Positions 9,824 through 18,102 of a stretch of 46,891 nt of DNA are shown piece by piece. Within the stretch, counting starts at the first letter, position 1; each line of letters starts with the position of its first letter. The position numbers and the translations under genes are program-made. The stretch spans positions 1-46,891 of the forward strand of contig JBCCUP010000032.1 in assembly GCA_039196715.1 (NCBI GenBank). Direction: 5' to 3'. This DNA is from Pseudomonadota bacterium (GTDB lineage Bacteria; Pseudomonadota; Gammaproteobacteria; CALCKW01). The notes beneath the pieces were generated by a model, which worked only from the letters and a program-made list of their open reading frames with translations, ran no database searches and was not told the origin of the DNA.

Positions 9824-9837
9824 TGCAATACATTGCC
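9824..9837 (-). promoter_or_regulatory. Candidate operator at the box operon start
   Basis: TGCAATACATTGCC contains the near-perfect dyad GCAAT-AC-ATTGC. It lies 16 bp upstream of the ligase ATG and directly upstream of its GGGAGG ribosome-binding site. It fits TGCA-N6-TGCA with one mismatch. A weak -10-like TAGACT lies just upstream in the minus-strand reading, so a bound repressor would sit near the transcript start. BoxR is the obvious candidate binder; inference. Confidence 0.4.
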
Positions 9838-10222
9838 AACGGCGCCAGTCTACAGCACTGTGTCGGCGCATCCAGCGTGGCGCGGCTTCCGCCGGCCGGC
9901 CGGAGACCGTCGCACCGACGCCGGACGCGCCGTGACAACGCCAGGTCCACCCGAATCCGGTCAGCCCCCGGGGCCGACCCGGCGACGGCGAACGGCACCT
10001 CGCGGCGAGCAGCGCACTCATCCGACGGTGTCACGCGGACCAAAGCCACGACACGGTCACAGATCAGCGAATCCGGCGGTAGGACAAGCGGAACGCAAAC
10101 CGCGCCAAATCCTGCCTGACCGGCCAGCCGACCTAGCTCCCGGAGCATGAGACCCCCCCTTGGTACTGTCAGCCAGTGTTGTCGCTCGATCGGCACAAAC
10201 AGGGCCACCGCCGACGGCATGA

Positions 10223-10240
10223 TTGGTACTTTGATACCAA
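10223..10240. repeat. TTGGTA-N6-TACCAA inverted repeat
   Basis: Perfect 6-bp arms around CTTTGA in the AT-richer patch of the gene-poor region. The octamer TTGGTACT of the left arm also occurs at 10160-10167, 63 bp away, as a direct repeat. The layout is that of a regulator binding site, but no regulated promoter can be assigned. Confidence 0.35.
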
Positions 10241-10476
10241 ATCACCTGTAAAAGTCTGTGTCTCCCCTGCGACAGTGCGCAATCGTCACCGCATGAACGC
10301 CTCCGGAAATTTAATACATTCCTGTCCCCGGGCCACGTTCCGTCTATCAGCTGCTGTGGAAACTGAGGAGTGGGTCGTGTTTGTGCGCCGACCAAACTGG
10401 ATAGCATGTCGAACACGTCAGACCAACACGTGCGACCAAAGGCAGTCCACGATTGCCGCGGGCACGCAGCGCCGCC

Positions 10477-10659
10477 ATGCGAAAACACCACGACGCCACA
10501 ACACGCCACACGAAGACACCCCATCGTTCGTCGAACACGGCGGTCCCGGAGCCGACCCCCCAGCGACCGCGTGGCGCACACCACGACAACGACGTCGACG
10601 CCGCGATCCAGCTGATCGCGTCGTTACGCTTGCAGGACTTCATGCACAACAAGCTGTAG
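10477..10659 (+). CDS. Possible small protein, 60 aa
   Basis: Tentative. The last 24 sense codons, encoding an amphipathic stretch DNDVDAAIQLIASLRLQDFM followed by HNKL, have G or C in the third position in 23 cases, like the real genes of this window. The N-terminal half is His/Thr/Pro-rich and less convincing. No Shine-Dalgarno sequence is visible before the ATG. It is oriented opposite to both flanking genes. I recognise no family. It could be a genuine small ORF or the remnant of a larger one. Confidence 0.3.
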   Translation: MRKHHDATTRHTKTPHRSSNTAVPEPTPQRPRGAHHDNDVDAAIQLIASLRLQDFMHNKL

Positions 10660-11066
10660 CACAGCTGCCCCGTCGACCCCGGTCGCACGGCGCCGGTTGT
10701 GCAACATACGATCCGTGCGTTCGGGGCATCGACTGCACCGTGCTCGACGATCGACAGCCGCCGCGATGTCAGGTTGATCGGTGCGGGTGCCCGCTTCTGC
10801 TTTTGCGCCAGACCCGGTGTGTCTCCCACCGTCCGAAGCCGGTCGCGGCGTGGTCAGCGCAGAGACACTCGGCGCCCGTATGAAACACGTGTAGGCACTG
10901 GACGCCTGCGTACGCTCGACGTGACCGCCGGTTCTGGCAACCGCCTGGCCCCGCAGAGTGGCGTTTGGCCTCCGTTGCCGAACCGAATCCCTCGACGAGA
11001 ACACCGAGTGCAGAGTGCTGAGCACCGGACGGCGGGGCCGGGAGTTAGCCCGAGCCACCACCGTCG

Positions 11067-13109
11067 TCAAAGCACCTTGGCGTACCGCAGGCCGTCGAAC
11101 ACGGCCGCGTGGATGTTGCGTCCAGAGACCGCATCGCCCAGACGAAACACCTGGTATCGACCCTCGGGGTTGCGCACGATGGTCTGTGGCTGCCCCGCAA
11201 TCAGCGCGTCGTAGTCGACTTCACCGGTATTCGACGACCCCGCCAGAAGGTCGAAATACAATTCCGACAGGGCTTCGGTCCCATGGTTGACGATGATCTG
11301 GTCGTACTGAGCCTCGAAACGGAGATCCTCCCGGTAGTCGCTGTTGAAGTGCGCAACCAACCGGTTGCCCTCGCGTGATACCGACAGGAGTCGGCGCCCG
11401 AGCGTCGTCGTCATGTTGCAGGCCTGCAACTCCCGCATGTAAGGCGAGAGGTTTACCCCCATGACATCCAACGCCGGACCCCGATCCGGCGTGACGAAAT
11501 CGAGTTCGGCGCCGGCCTTCCCGACAACCTCGGCTGCCTGCAGGCCGGTGTGGTCGCCGGCATCGTCGTACAGCAACACCCGCTCACCCGGTTTCACATC
11601 GCCCGCGATGATGTCCCAGGCACTGACCACCAGCTCGTTGCCGGCCTCGAGTATGTCGGTGTGGGCGACACCACCGGTTGCGACGAACACCACGTCCGGG
11701 TTGTGGGCCAGCACCTGTTCCGTGTCAGCCCAGCAGTGGTACCGAAGTGTTCCGCCAGACGCCTCGATCTGCTGCACGCGCCAGTCGACGATCCCGAGCA
11801 ACTCGCGCCGCCGCGGGTTCTGCGCAGCGAGGCGCAGCTGGCCACCGGGCGCAGGCGCGGCCTCGAGTACGTGCACCTCGTGCCCGCGGGCGACAGAGAC
11901 GCGCGCGGCCTCGAGCCCGGCGGGACCGGCACCCACGACCACCACGCACCGTTTGCGTTGACTCGGCAGCACACGGTGGGGCTGTGACTGCTCGCGGCCG
12001 GTGGCGGGGTTGTGCACACACAGCGCGGCCTGGCCGAGGTAGATTCGGTCGAGACAGAAGGTCGCACCAACACAGGGGCGAATGTCGGCTTCCTGCCCGC
12101 GGCTGAGCTTGTGCACGATATCGGGTTCGGCAATATGCGCCCGCGTCATGCCCACGAGGTCGATTTGCCCGCTCAGGACCGCGTGCCGTGCGGTCGCGAC
12201 GTCCGGAATGCGGGCGGCGTGGAACACGGCGAGCGCGCTCTGCGACTTGACCTTCTCGGCCATGTCGAGGTGCGGGGCCGAACGCATGCCCGTGACCGGG
12301 ATCACCTGCGACATCGCCGGGTCGGTGTCGCAGCGCCCACGGATGACATTGAAGAAATCCACCAGCCCCTCGCGCTCGAGGTGCGCAGCGATCAACAGCC
12401 CCTCTTCCTCGGTGATGCCACCCTTGCGGTATCCCTCGTCTGCCGTCTGCCGAATACCGATGATGAAATCGGGCCCGACACGATCACGCATGGCGCGCAA
12501 CAGCAGATCGGAAAACCGCAACCGATTCGCCAACGAGCCGCCAAACTCGTCGTCACGCGTGTTCGTCACATCCGACCAGAACTGGTCGATCAGGTGGCAA
12601 TAGGCCTGGACTTCGACCCCGTCGAGACCGGCGGCTTGCATGCGTTCGACCGCGTCGGCGTAGTGGCTGACGATGCGCTCGATGTCCCAGCGCTCCGCCG
12701 GCTTCGGGAAGCCTCGGTGCGCGGGCTCGCGTTTGTCCGACGCGCTGAGCAGCGGCAACCAGTCCCCGGTGTTCCAGTGTGAGCGCCGACCGAGATGCGT
12801 GAGTTGGACCATCACCTTGCAATCGTGCGCGTGGCATTCATCCACGAGCTTGCGGAACCACGGCACGATCTCGTCTTTGTAGGCCAACAGGTTGCCGAAC
12901 ACCGGCGGGCTGTCGGGCGACACCACAGCGGAGCCCGCGGTCATGGTCATCGCGATGCCACCCTGCGCGCGTGCCACGTGGTAGGCACGGTAGCGGTCTT
13001 TCGGCATCCCCTCCTCGCTGTAGGCCGGTTCGTGCGACGTGGTGATGATGCGGTTCTTGAACGTGAGGTGTTTCAGCGTGAACGGTGTCAGCAACGGGTC
13101 GGCTGGCAT
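11067..13109 (-). CDS. DgcA-like NADH:flavin oxidoreductase, probable N-methyl amine demethylase
   Basis: 680 residues with the architecture of trimethylamine dehydrogenase/2,4-dienoyl-CoA reductase: an Old-Yellow-Enzyme FMN barrel (1-340), an Fe-S segment and a C-terminal Rossmann domain starting at VVGAGPAG (391-398). The Fe-S motif has Cys346, Cys352 and Cys364, with Ala349 where the second Cys of the usual CxxCxxxC pattern would be. As I recall, dimethylglycine demethylase DgcA and N-methylproline demethylases share this variation. Likely oxidatively removes an N-methyl group from a betaine-derived amine. This agrees with the sarcosine/dimethylglycine genes 6 kb away. No DgcB-like electron-transfer partner is adjacent. 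Confidence 0.85.
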   Translation of the reverse strand: MPADPLLTPFTLKHLTFKNRIITTSHEPAYSEEGMPKDRYRAYHVARAQGGIAMTMTAGSAVVSPDSPPVFGNLLAYKDEIVPWFRKLVDECHAHDCKVMVQLTHLGRRSHWNTGDWLPLLSASDKREPAHRGFPKPAERWDIERIVSHYADAVERMQAAGLDGVEVQAYCHLIDQFWSDVTNTRDDEFGGSLANRLRFSDLLLRAMRDRVGPDFIIGIRQTADEGYRKGGITEEEGLLIAAHLEREGLVDFFNVIRGRCDTDPAMSQVIPVTGMRSAPHLDMAEKVKSQSALAVFHAARIPDVATARHAVLSGQIDLVGMTRAHIAEPDIVHKLSRGQEADIRPCVGATFCLDRIYLGQAALCVHNPATGREQSQPHRVLPSQRKRCVVVVGAGPAGLEAARVSVARGHEVHVLEAAPAPGGQLRLAAQNPRRRELLGIVDWRVQQIEASGGTLRYHCWADTEQVLAHNPDVVFVATGGVAHTDILEAGNELVVSAWDIIAGDVKPGERVLLYDDAGDHTGLQAAEVVGKAGAELDFVTPDRGPALDVMGVNLSPYMRELQACNMTTTLGRRLLSVSREGNRLVAHFNSDYREDLRFEAQYDQIIVNHGTEALSELYFDLLAGSSNTGEVDYDALIAGQPQTIVRNPEGRYQVFRLGDAVSGRNIHAAVFDGLRYAKVL

Positions 13110-13279
13110 GGCACGGACTCGGGTGGCGGTGCACGCAGTTCAGCATGCACCCAAACGCACTGCAAGCCCGCGCCGCTGGCCGCGTGCACCGCCGTGCTGG
13201 TCACTGAGATGCCCCCTTTGTGGCGCCACGGACCCAGCGCACGCACGCTACACTGGGCGGCCTCGCGAGGAGACACGCC

Positions 13280-13882
13280 ATGAGACTCTTTTACGCCCGC
13301 GGCACGATCGCCCTGGCCAGTTTGATCGCACTGGAAGACACCGGCGCGCCCTACACGGTCCACACCCTCGACTTCAGCCAGGCCGAGGAGAACGCACCGG
13401 CCTACCTTGCAATCAACCCCAAGGGTCGGGTGCCGGCACTCGACACGCCAGACGGCATCCTCACCGAAACCCCAGCGATCCTGACCTGGATCGCCGACTC
13501 GCACCCCGCCGCCGGGCTGCTGCCGGTCGGCCACTACCCGCGCGCGCGGTGCCTCGAGTTCATGAGCTACATCGCAAGCACGGTCCACGTGAACCACGCC
13601 CACCGCATGCGCGGCCACCGCTGGGCGGACAACCCGAACTCGTTCGAAGACATGCAACGGCGGGTCCCGGGAAACATGCGTGACAGCCTGCAACTGGTCG
13701 AGGAGGCACTCGACGGCGACTGGGTGCTCGGCCGCAGCTACACCGTGTGCGACCCGTACCTGTACACGATATGCACCTGGCTCGAGGGCGACGGCGTCGA
13801 CGTCAACGACCTGCCCCGCATTGCAGCCCACATGCAACGCATGCAGGACCGCGCTGCGGTGCAACGCGCGCACGCCGTCTGA
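13280..13882 (+). CDS. Glutathione S-transferase family protein
   Basis: 200-residue cytoplasmic GST: N-terminal thioredoxin-like domain with NPKGRVPAL cis-proline loop (about 51-59) and the T-E-T-PAIL glutathione-binding turn (about 63-70), then an all-helical C-terminal domain ending in a PRIAAHMQRM helix. The ATG at 13280 is preceded by GAGGAGA. The substrate is unknown; the sequence resembles the small GSTs that act in detoxification. Single gene, co-directional with the exported protein 115 bp downstream. Confidence 0.92.
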   Translation: MRLFYARGTIALASLIALEDTGAPYTVHTLDFSQAEENAPAYLAINPKGRVPALDTPDGILTETPAILTWIADSHPAAGLLPVGHYPRARCLEFMSYIASTVHVNHAHRMRGHRWADNPNSFEDMQRRVPGNMRDSLQLVEEALDGDWVLGRSYTVCDPYLYTICTWLEGDGVDVNDLPRIAAHMQRMQDRAAVQRAHAV

Positions 13883-13997
13883 GCCACTGCAACCGTCAAC
13901 CCGGGCCGCGTCACGCTCAAAGCGCCGGCAAGTTGGCCGACACCCTGTGTGGAGCCCCGTTTCGGGAGCCTCCGCCGAATCAGCGCAGGGACGTGAC

Positions 13998-14840
13998 ATG
14001 ATACGAGCGGTGTTCAAGGGACTGTTGGCCAGCCTGGTCTGGATGAGCGTGGCGGCGGCTGCCGCGCCGGCGGACATCGACGAGTTGCTCGAGACCTCCG
14101 GCCTGAACGCGCAGCTCGACGCGCTGCCCGGCGTCATCGCACACAGCATCGAACAGGGCATCGCACAGAGTGGCCAGCGCGTCCCCGCTCACCATGTGAC
14201 CGCACTGGCCGCACAGGCGCGTGCGGACTACGACCCGACGTCACTGCGGGCGACCGTGCGCGCAGCCCTCGCGGCACTGAGTCCAGCCGACGTCGAACGC
14301 AACCTGCGCTGGCTGAACAGCGACGCCGGACGGCGCGTCACAGCGGCCGAAATCGCCGCCGGCACGACCGAGGGCGTGGCTGCCATGAAGCGCTTCCTGC
14401 TGACTGTCGCATCGGATGCCACCGGGGCCGACCGACGCGCCCGCGTGGTCGCGCTGGACCGTGCGCTGCACGCGACGGAGCGCATGGTCAGCCTGCAACG
14501 CAACGCGGCCCTGTCGATGCTGGTGGCGGCCAACGCGATGGCGCCGACCGAGATGCAACGCAGCTACCAGGAGCTCGAGGGCATCGTCGACCAGTTGATG
14601 GCGCGCGGTGGCATCGAACAGATGTCGGGCTACACCCAGCTCGCGATGGTTCACACCTACCGCAACATCCCCGACAGCGCACTCGACGCCTACCTCGCAC
14701 ACCTCGACACAGCCGCCGGGCAGGCGTTTGCCAAGGCGGTCTTCGACGGCATGGAACAGGGAATCTTCAACGCCAGTGCGCGCTACGGGCGATCGCTGAT
14801 CGGTGTGCTGGCGGAACTCGCCAGCGAAACGAGTTCCTGA
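13998..14840 (+). CDS. Exported DUF2059-like protein
   Basis: 280 residues. Residues 1-23 form a signal peptide (hydrophobic FKGLLASLVWMSVAAAAA, Ala-rich cleavage site), so the product is probably periplasmic. The rest is helical and looks internally duplicated: 'LSPADVERNLRWLNSDAGRRV' and 'IPDSALDAYLAHLDTAAGQAF' occupy equivalent places, resembling the FYxSxxGqk segment of DUF2059. Function unknown. The ATG at 13998 follows AGGGACGTGAC. An imperfect GC hairpin (13951-13973) precedes it and might end the GST transcript. Confidence 0.7.
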   Translation: MIRAVFKGLLASLVWMSVAAAAAPADIDELLETSGLNAQLDALPGVIAHSIEQGIAQSGQRVPAHHVTALAAQARADYDPTSLRATVRAALAALSPADVERNLRWLNSDAGRRVTAAEIAAGTTEGVAAMKRFLLTVASDATGADRRARVVALDRALHATERMVSLQRNAALSMLVAANAMAPTEMQRSYQELEGIVDQLMARGGIEQMSGYTQLAMVHTYRNIPDSALDAYLAHLDTAAGQAFAKAVFDGMEQGIFNASARYGRSLIGVLAELASETSS

Positions 14841-14860
14841 GCCCACCCGCACAACGACAC

Positions 14861-16159
14861 TCAGCCGTCAGGCGCCGCCAACGACCGACGCGCGGCGTCC
14901 ACCGACACCTCACCCGACGCAATCATCTCTGCCGCAACCCGCGCCACGGCGTCGCCGTGTGCGCCCGCAGCGATCGCGATGTTGCGTGCGTGCAGGGCCA
15001 TGTGGCCCCGTTGAATGCCCTCGGTTGACAACGCGCGCAGGGCGGCGAGGTTCTGCGCCAGACCGACACTTGCGACCACTTCGGCCAGTTCAGTCGCGCT
15101 CGCGACACCGAGTACCACGAGCGCCGCTTGCGCCGCCGGGTGCGTGCGCGTTGCACCCCCGACCAGACCGAGCGCCATCGGCAGCTCGATCGAGCCGAGC
15201 AGCGCGCCGTCGCAGTCCATTCGCCAGCGCGTCAACGCCGTGTACCGGCCACCGCGGGCGGCCCAGGCGTGCGCCCCGGCTTCAATCGCGCGCCAGTCGT
15301 TGCCCGTTGCCAGCACGACCGGATCGATGCCGTTCATGATGCCCTTGTTGTGCGTCGCGGCGCGAAAGGGGTCGACTTCAGCCAGCGCCCCGGCCTCGAC
15401 AATGCCGGACACCACGGCCGCCCCCTCGAATGCGGACGTGGCCAGCGCCTCGGGCGTCAGGCGCACCCTTGCGCGTACCAGGCGCTTGTCGGCGAGGTTG
15501 GACAGGATGCGCAACCGTGCCGTGCCACCGGTCACCCGCTCCAGCAGCGGTGCCACCAACTCGGCCTTGCTGTTGACGGTATTGGCACCCATGGCATCGC
15601 GCACGTCGACCAGCAGATGTACCACAAGCATGGAACCGACGGCGGTCTCGGCGAAGGCATGGCACTCGACGCCGCAACAGCCCCCGCCGAGCGCGACAAG
15701 TGCCTGATCGTGGGTGTTGGCCAGCGCGACGATCTCCTCGGCCGCGGCGTCGACGGCACGGGACGCGGCGTCGAGGTCGTCGATCCCGAGCAGCTGAATC
15801 TGGCCACGCATGACCGGCGGGTCGCTGTCCGCAGTGAACCCGCCACAGCCGCGTGCGAGCTTGGCCATGAACGACGCCGCCGCCACGACGGAGGGCTCTT
15901 CAACCGCCATCGGCACCGCGTACTCCCGGCCGTTGACGACAAAGTGGGTGGCGATGCCGAGCGGCAACTCGAACCGGCCGATGACGTTCTCGATCATGCC
16001 GTCCGCGGTGTCGAGGGCCAAGGCGCCCGCGCCGCCCAACGTGCGTTGCTGGGCCGCGTCGAGGCCGCGTGCGTTGGCCAGGGCGTCGAGGCGCTGGGTG
16101 GGTGTCAGATGGCGGAGCCCGTCGAGGCGGTCATCGATGGCGGTCACGGGGAGGTTCAC
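14861..16159 (-). CDS. mvaA: Hydroxymethylglutaryl-CoA reductase, class II (degradative)
   Basis: 432-residue class II HMG-CoA reductase, the NAD(H)-linked type that in Pseudomonas mevalonii oxidises mevalonate and CoA to HMG-CoA. All landmarks are present: GMIENVIGRFELP (catalytic Glu), the DVRDAMGANTVN cofactor-loop motif, THNKGIMNGID (catalytic Lys and Asp), GGATRTHP and the HMALHARNIA motif with the C-terminal catalytic His. I chose the GTG at 16159 because it gives the same N-terminus length as the family (AIDDRLDGLRHLTP aligned to the usual start); no strong SD is visible, so the start is less sure. No other mevalonate gene is adjacent. Divergent from the sulfatase. Confidence 0.94.
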   Translation of the reverse strand: MNLPVTAIDDRLDGLRHLTPTQRLDALANARGLDAAQQRTLGGAGALALDTADGMIENVIGRFELPLGIATHFVVNGREYAVPMAVEEPSVVAAASFMAKLARGCGGFTADSDPPVMRGQIQLLGIDDLDAASRAVDAAAEEIVALANTHDQALVALGGGCCGVECHAFAETAVGSMLVVHLLVDVRDAMGANTVNSKAELVAPLLERVTGGTARLRILSNLADKRLVRARVRLTPEALATSAFEGAAVVSGIVEAGALAEVDPFRAATHNKGIMNGIDPVVLATGNDWRAIEAGAHAWAARGGRYTALTRWRMDCDGALLGSIELPMALGLVGGATRTHPAAQAALVVLGVASATELAEVVASVGLAQNLAALRALSTEGIQRGHMALHARNIAIAAGAHGDAVARVAAEMIASGEVSVDAARRSLAAPDG

Positions 16160-16291
16160 GGTGCGGGTGTGTCGCAACCTTGGCACGCACGCGGGTTCAC
16201 CGCAATGCGCTGCCACCGTGCCGCCCGAGTGTTCGATCACCACGACAGACGTATACTGGATGATCAAACACCGATTCGACGAGCCCGGCGC

Positions 16292-17929
16292 ATGACTGTC
16301 CGCAACATCCTGTTCATCATGGCCGACCAGCTGCGCTTCGACTACCTGTCCTGCACGGGCCACCCGCACCTGCACACCCCCAACATCGATCGCATTGCCG
16401 CCGAGGGCGTGCGGTTCAGCCGAGCGTACGTGCAGTCTCCCGTCTGCGGCGCCTCACGCATGTGCTTCTACACCGGCCGCTACATGCAGTCGCACGGCGC
16501 TGTCTGGAATGGCATCCCGTTGAAGGTGGGCGAGATGACGCTGGGCGATTACCTGCGTCCGCTCGGTCTGCGCACTGCGTTGGTGGGCAAGACCCACATG
16601 CGCGCGGACGCCGAGGGCATGGCACGCCTCGGCATCGACCCCGCCTCACCGATTGGCACCCTGGTCACGCAGTGCGGCTTTGAACCCTACGCACGCGACG
16701 ACGGTTTGCATGGCCAGGGACCGGACGGGTGGTACGACCCGGCCGGGCCGGACACGCCCTACCAGAACTACCTCCGCACGCTCGGCTACGACACCGAGAA
16801 CCCGTGGCACGACTTTGCCAACAGCGCGCGCGACGATGACGGCGCGCGGTTGTCGGGCTGGCTGATGAAACACTGCGATCAGCCGGCAGCGGTGCCGGAC
16901 GAGCACGCCGAAACACCCTGGACGACGCGGCAGGCGATGGCGTTCATGGAAGACGCCGGTGACGACCCCTGGTGCCTGCACCTCTCCTACATCAAACCGC
17001 ACTGGCCGTACATCGTGCCGGCGCCGTACCACAACCTGTACTCAGCTGAACACGTGCTGCCCGTCGTCCGCGACGACCACGAGCGCGTTGACCCCCACCC
17101 GGTCTACGCCGCGTTCATGAACCACCGAAGCTCGCAGGCGTTCTCGCGCCAGGGCGTGCGCGAGGCGGTGATCCCGGCGTACATGGGCCTGATCAAACAG
17201 CTTGACGACCAGATCGGGGAGCTACTCGACTTCATGACCCGGACCGGGCGACTCGAGGACACCTTGATCGTGTTCACCTCGGATCACGGTGACTTTCTCG
17301 GTGACCATTGGCTCGGCGAAAAAGACCTGTTTCACGAGCCTTCCGCGAAAGTGCCACTGCTGATCCGCGACCCGTCAGCGGACGCGGACGCGACCCGCGG
17401 CACGGTGTGCGACGCGCTGGTCGAGTCGATCGACCTCGCGGCCACGTTTGTCGATGTCGCCGGCGGCGCCGTGCAGCCGCACCGACTCGAGGGCGCGAGC
17501 TTGCTGCCGTGGTTGCACAACACGCCACCCGAGACCTGGCGTCGACATGTGATCAGCGAGTATTTCTACGGTATCTTCCCGTCCGGAAAAGCCGTGCACG
17601 GCGACAAGATCGACGACGCCAGATTGTTCATGGTGTTCGACGGCCGCTACAAACTCACGCACGCGCCCGACATGCCCCCGATGCTCTTCGACCTCGACAC
17701 CGACCCAGACGAGCTGCGCGACCTCGGGCGCGATCCGACCTACGAAGCGGAGTGCGAACGCCTGATGGCGGCCTTGCACCGGTGGGGTCTCCGCGAATCG
17801 CAACGCCAGACGCGATCGGCTGAGCAGATGCTCGCGATGCGCGGCAAATCCCAGCGCCGGGGCATCAACGTCGGCCTGTGGGACCTCGACGACCTGCCCG
17901 AGGGCGATGTGCGAGACACGCTTGCATAA
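16292..17929 (+). CDS. Type I sulfatase / alkaline phosphatase-superfamily hydrolase
   Basis: 545-residue formylglycine-type sulfatase without a signal peptide, so cytoplasmic. N-terminal metal site NILFIMADQLR (Asp12) and the maturation motif Cys52-Gly-Ala-Ser-Arg56 (C-x-[P/A]-x-R; Cys52 would become formylglycine) are present. VGKTHM and FTSDHGDFLGDH give further catalytic/metal residues. A C-terminal Tyr/Phe-rich region follows. Substrate unknown; phosphonate or phosphodiester hydrolysis is the alternative, since related enzymes share the fold. An activating formylglycine-generating enzyme is not in the window. A TATACT element at about 16251-16256 could be the -10 of its promoter. Confidence 0.9.
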   Translation: MTVRNILFIMADQLRFDYLSCTGHPHLHTPNIDRIAAEGVRFSRAYVQSPVCGASRMCFYTGRYMQSHGAVWNGIPLKVGEMTLGDYLRPLGLRTALVGKTHMRADAEGMARLGIDPASPIGTLVTQCGFEPYARDDGLHGQGPDGWYDPAGPDTPYQNYLRTLGYDTENPWHDFANSARDDDGARLSGWLMKHCDQPAAVPDEHAETPWTTRQAMAFMEDAGDDPWCLHLSYIKPHWPYIVPAPYHNLYSAEHVLPVVRDDHERVDPHPVYAAFMNHRSSQAFSRQGVREAVIPAYMGLIKQLDDQIGELLDFMTRTGRLEDTLIVFTSDHGDFLGDHWLGEKDLFHEPSAKVPLLIRDPSADADATRGTVCDALVESIDLAATFVDVAGGAVQPHRLEGASLLPWLHNTPPETWRRHVISEYFYGIFPSGKAVHGDKIDDARLFMVFDGRYKLTHAPDMPPMLFDLDTDPDELRDLGRDPTYEAECERLMAALHRWGLRESQRQTRSAEQMLAMRGKSQRRGINVGLWDLDDLPEGDVRDTLA

Positions 17930-17936
17930 AACTGCA
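17923..17936. promoter_or_regulatory. TGCA-N6-TGCA palindrome upstream of usp
   Basis: TTGCA-TAAAAC-TGCAA is a perfect 5-6-5 inverted repeat spanning the sulfatase stop codon, 166 bp upstream of the universal stress gene. It is the only exact TGCA-N6-TGCA I noticed in the regulatory spaces and resembles the two candidate sites in the box cluster. About one exact match is expected by chance in 47 kb, so weight rests on position only. Confidence 0.3.
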
Positions 17937-18102
17937 ATACACGCACCGCTTGCTCGATGGCGCCGCTGCGGGTCGGTTCTGGACACAACGGTGCGCAGCC
18001 CGGAGAGCCGCGCGGAAGCTCGGCGCCAATTGGCGCGCGAACCGTGCAGAGCCAACGTGCAAAAACCCCACTGAAACCCGACGAACACATCAGGAGCGTC
18101 AC

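Larger units (their letters stand above)
9809..11066. other. 1.26 kb gene-poor region upstream of the box operon
   Basis: Lies between the 3' end of the flavin demethylase gene and the start of the benzoate-CoA ligase gene, both on the minus strand. Most reading frames here translate to low-complexity Arg/Pro/Ser-rich strings without family features. It contains the palindrome next to the ligase gene, a TTGGTA...TACCAA inverted repeat near 10.23 kb in a locally AT-richer patch, and one small frame with coding-like codon use near 10.5-10.66 kb. It may hold degraded sequence or a long regulatory leader. Confidence 0.55.

Noticed and set aside
10057-10829. Overlapping minus-strand reading frames of 160-175 codons in the gene-poor region
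   Set aside because: Translations are Arg/Cys/Trp-rich without family features, with no SD and no third-position GC pattern like that of the real genes.
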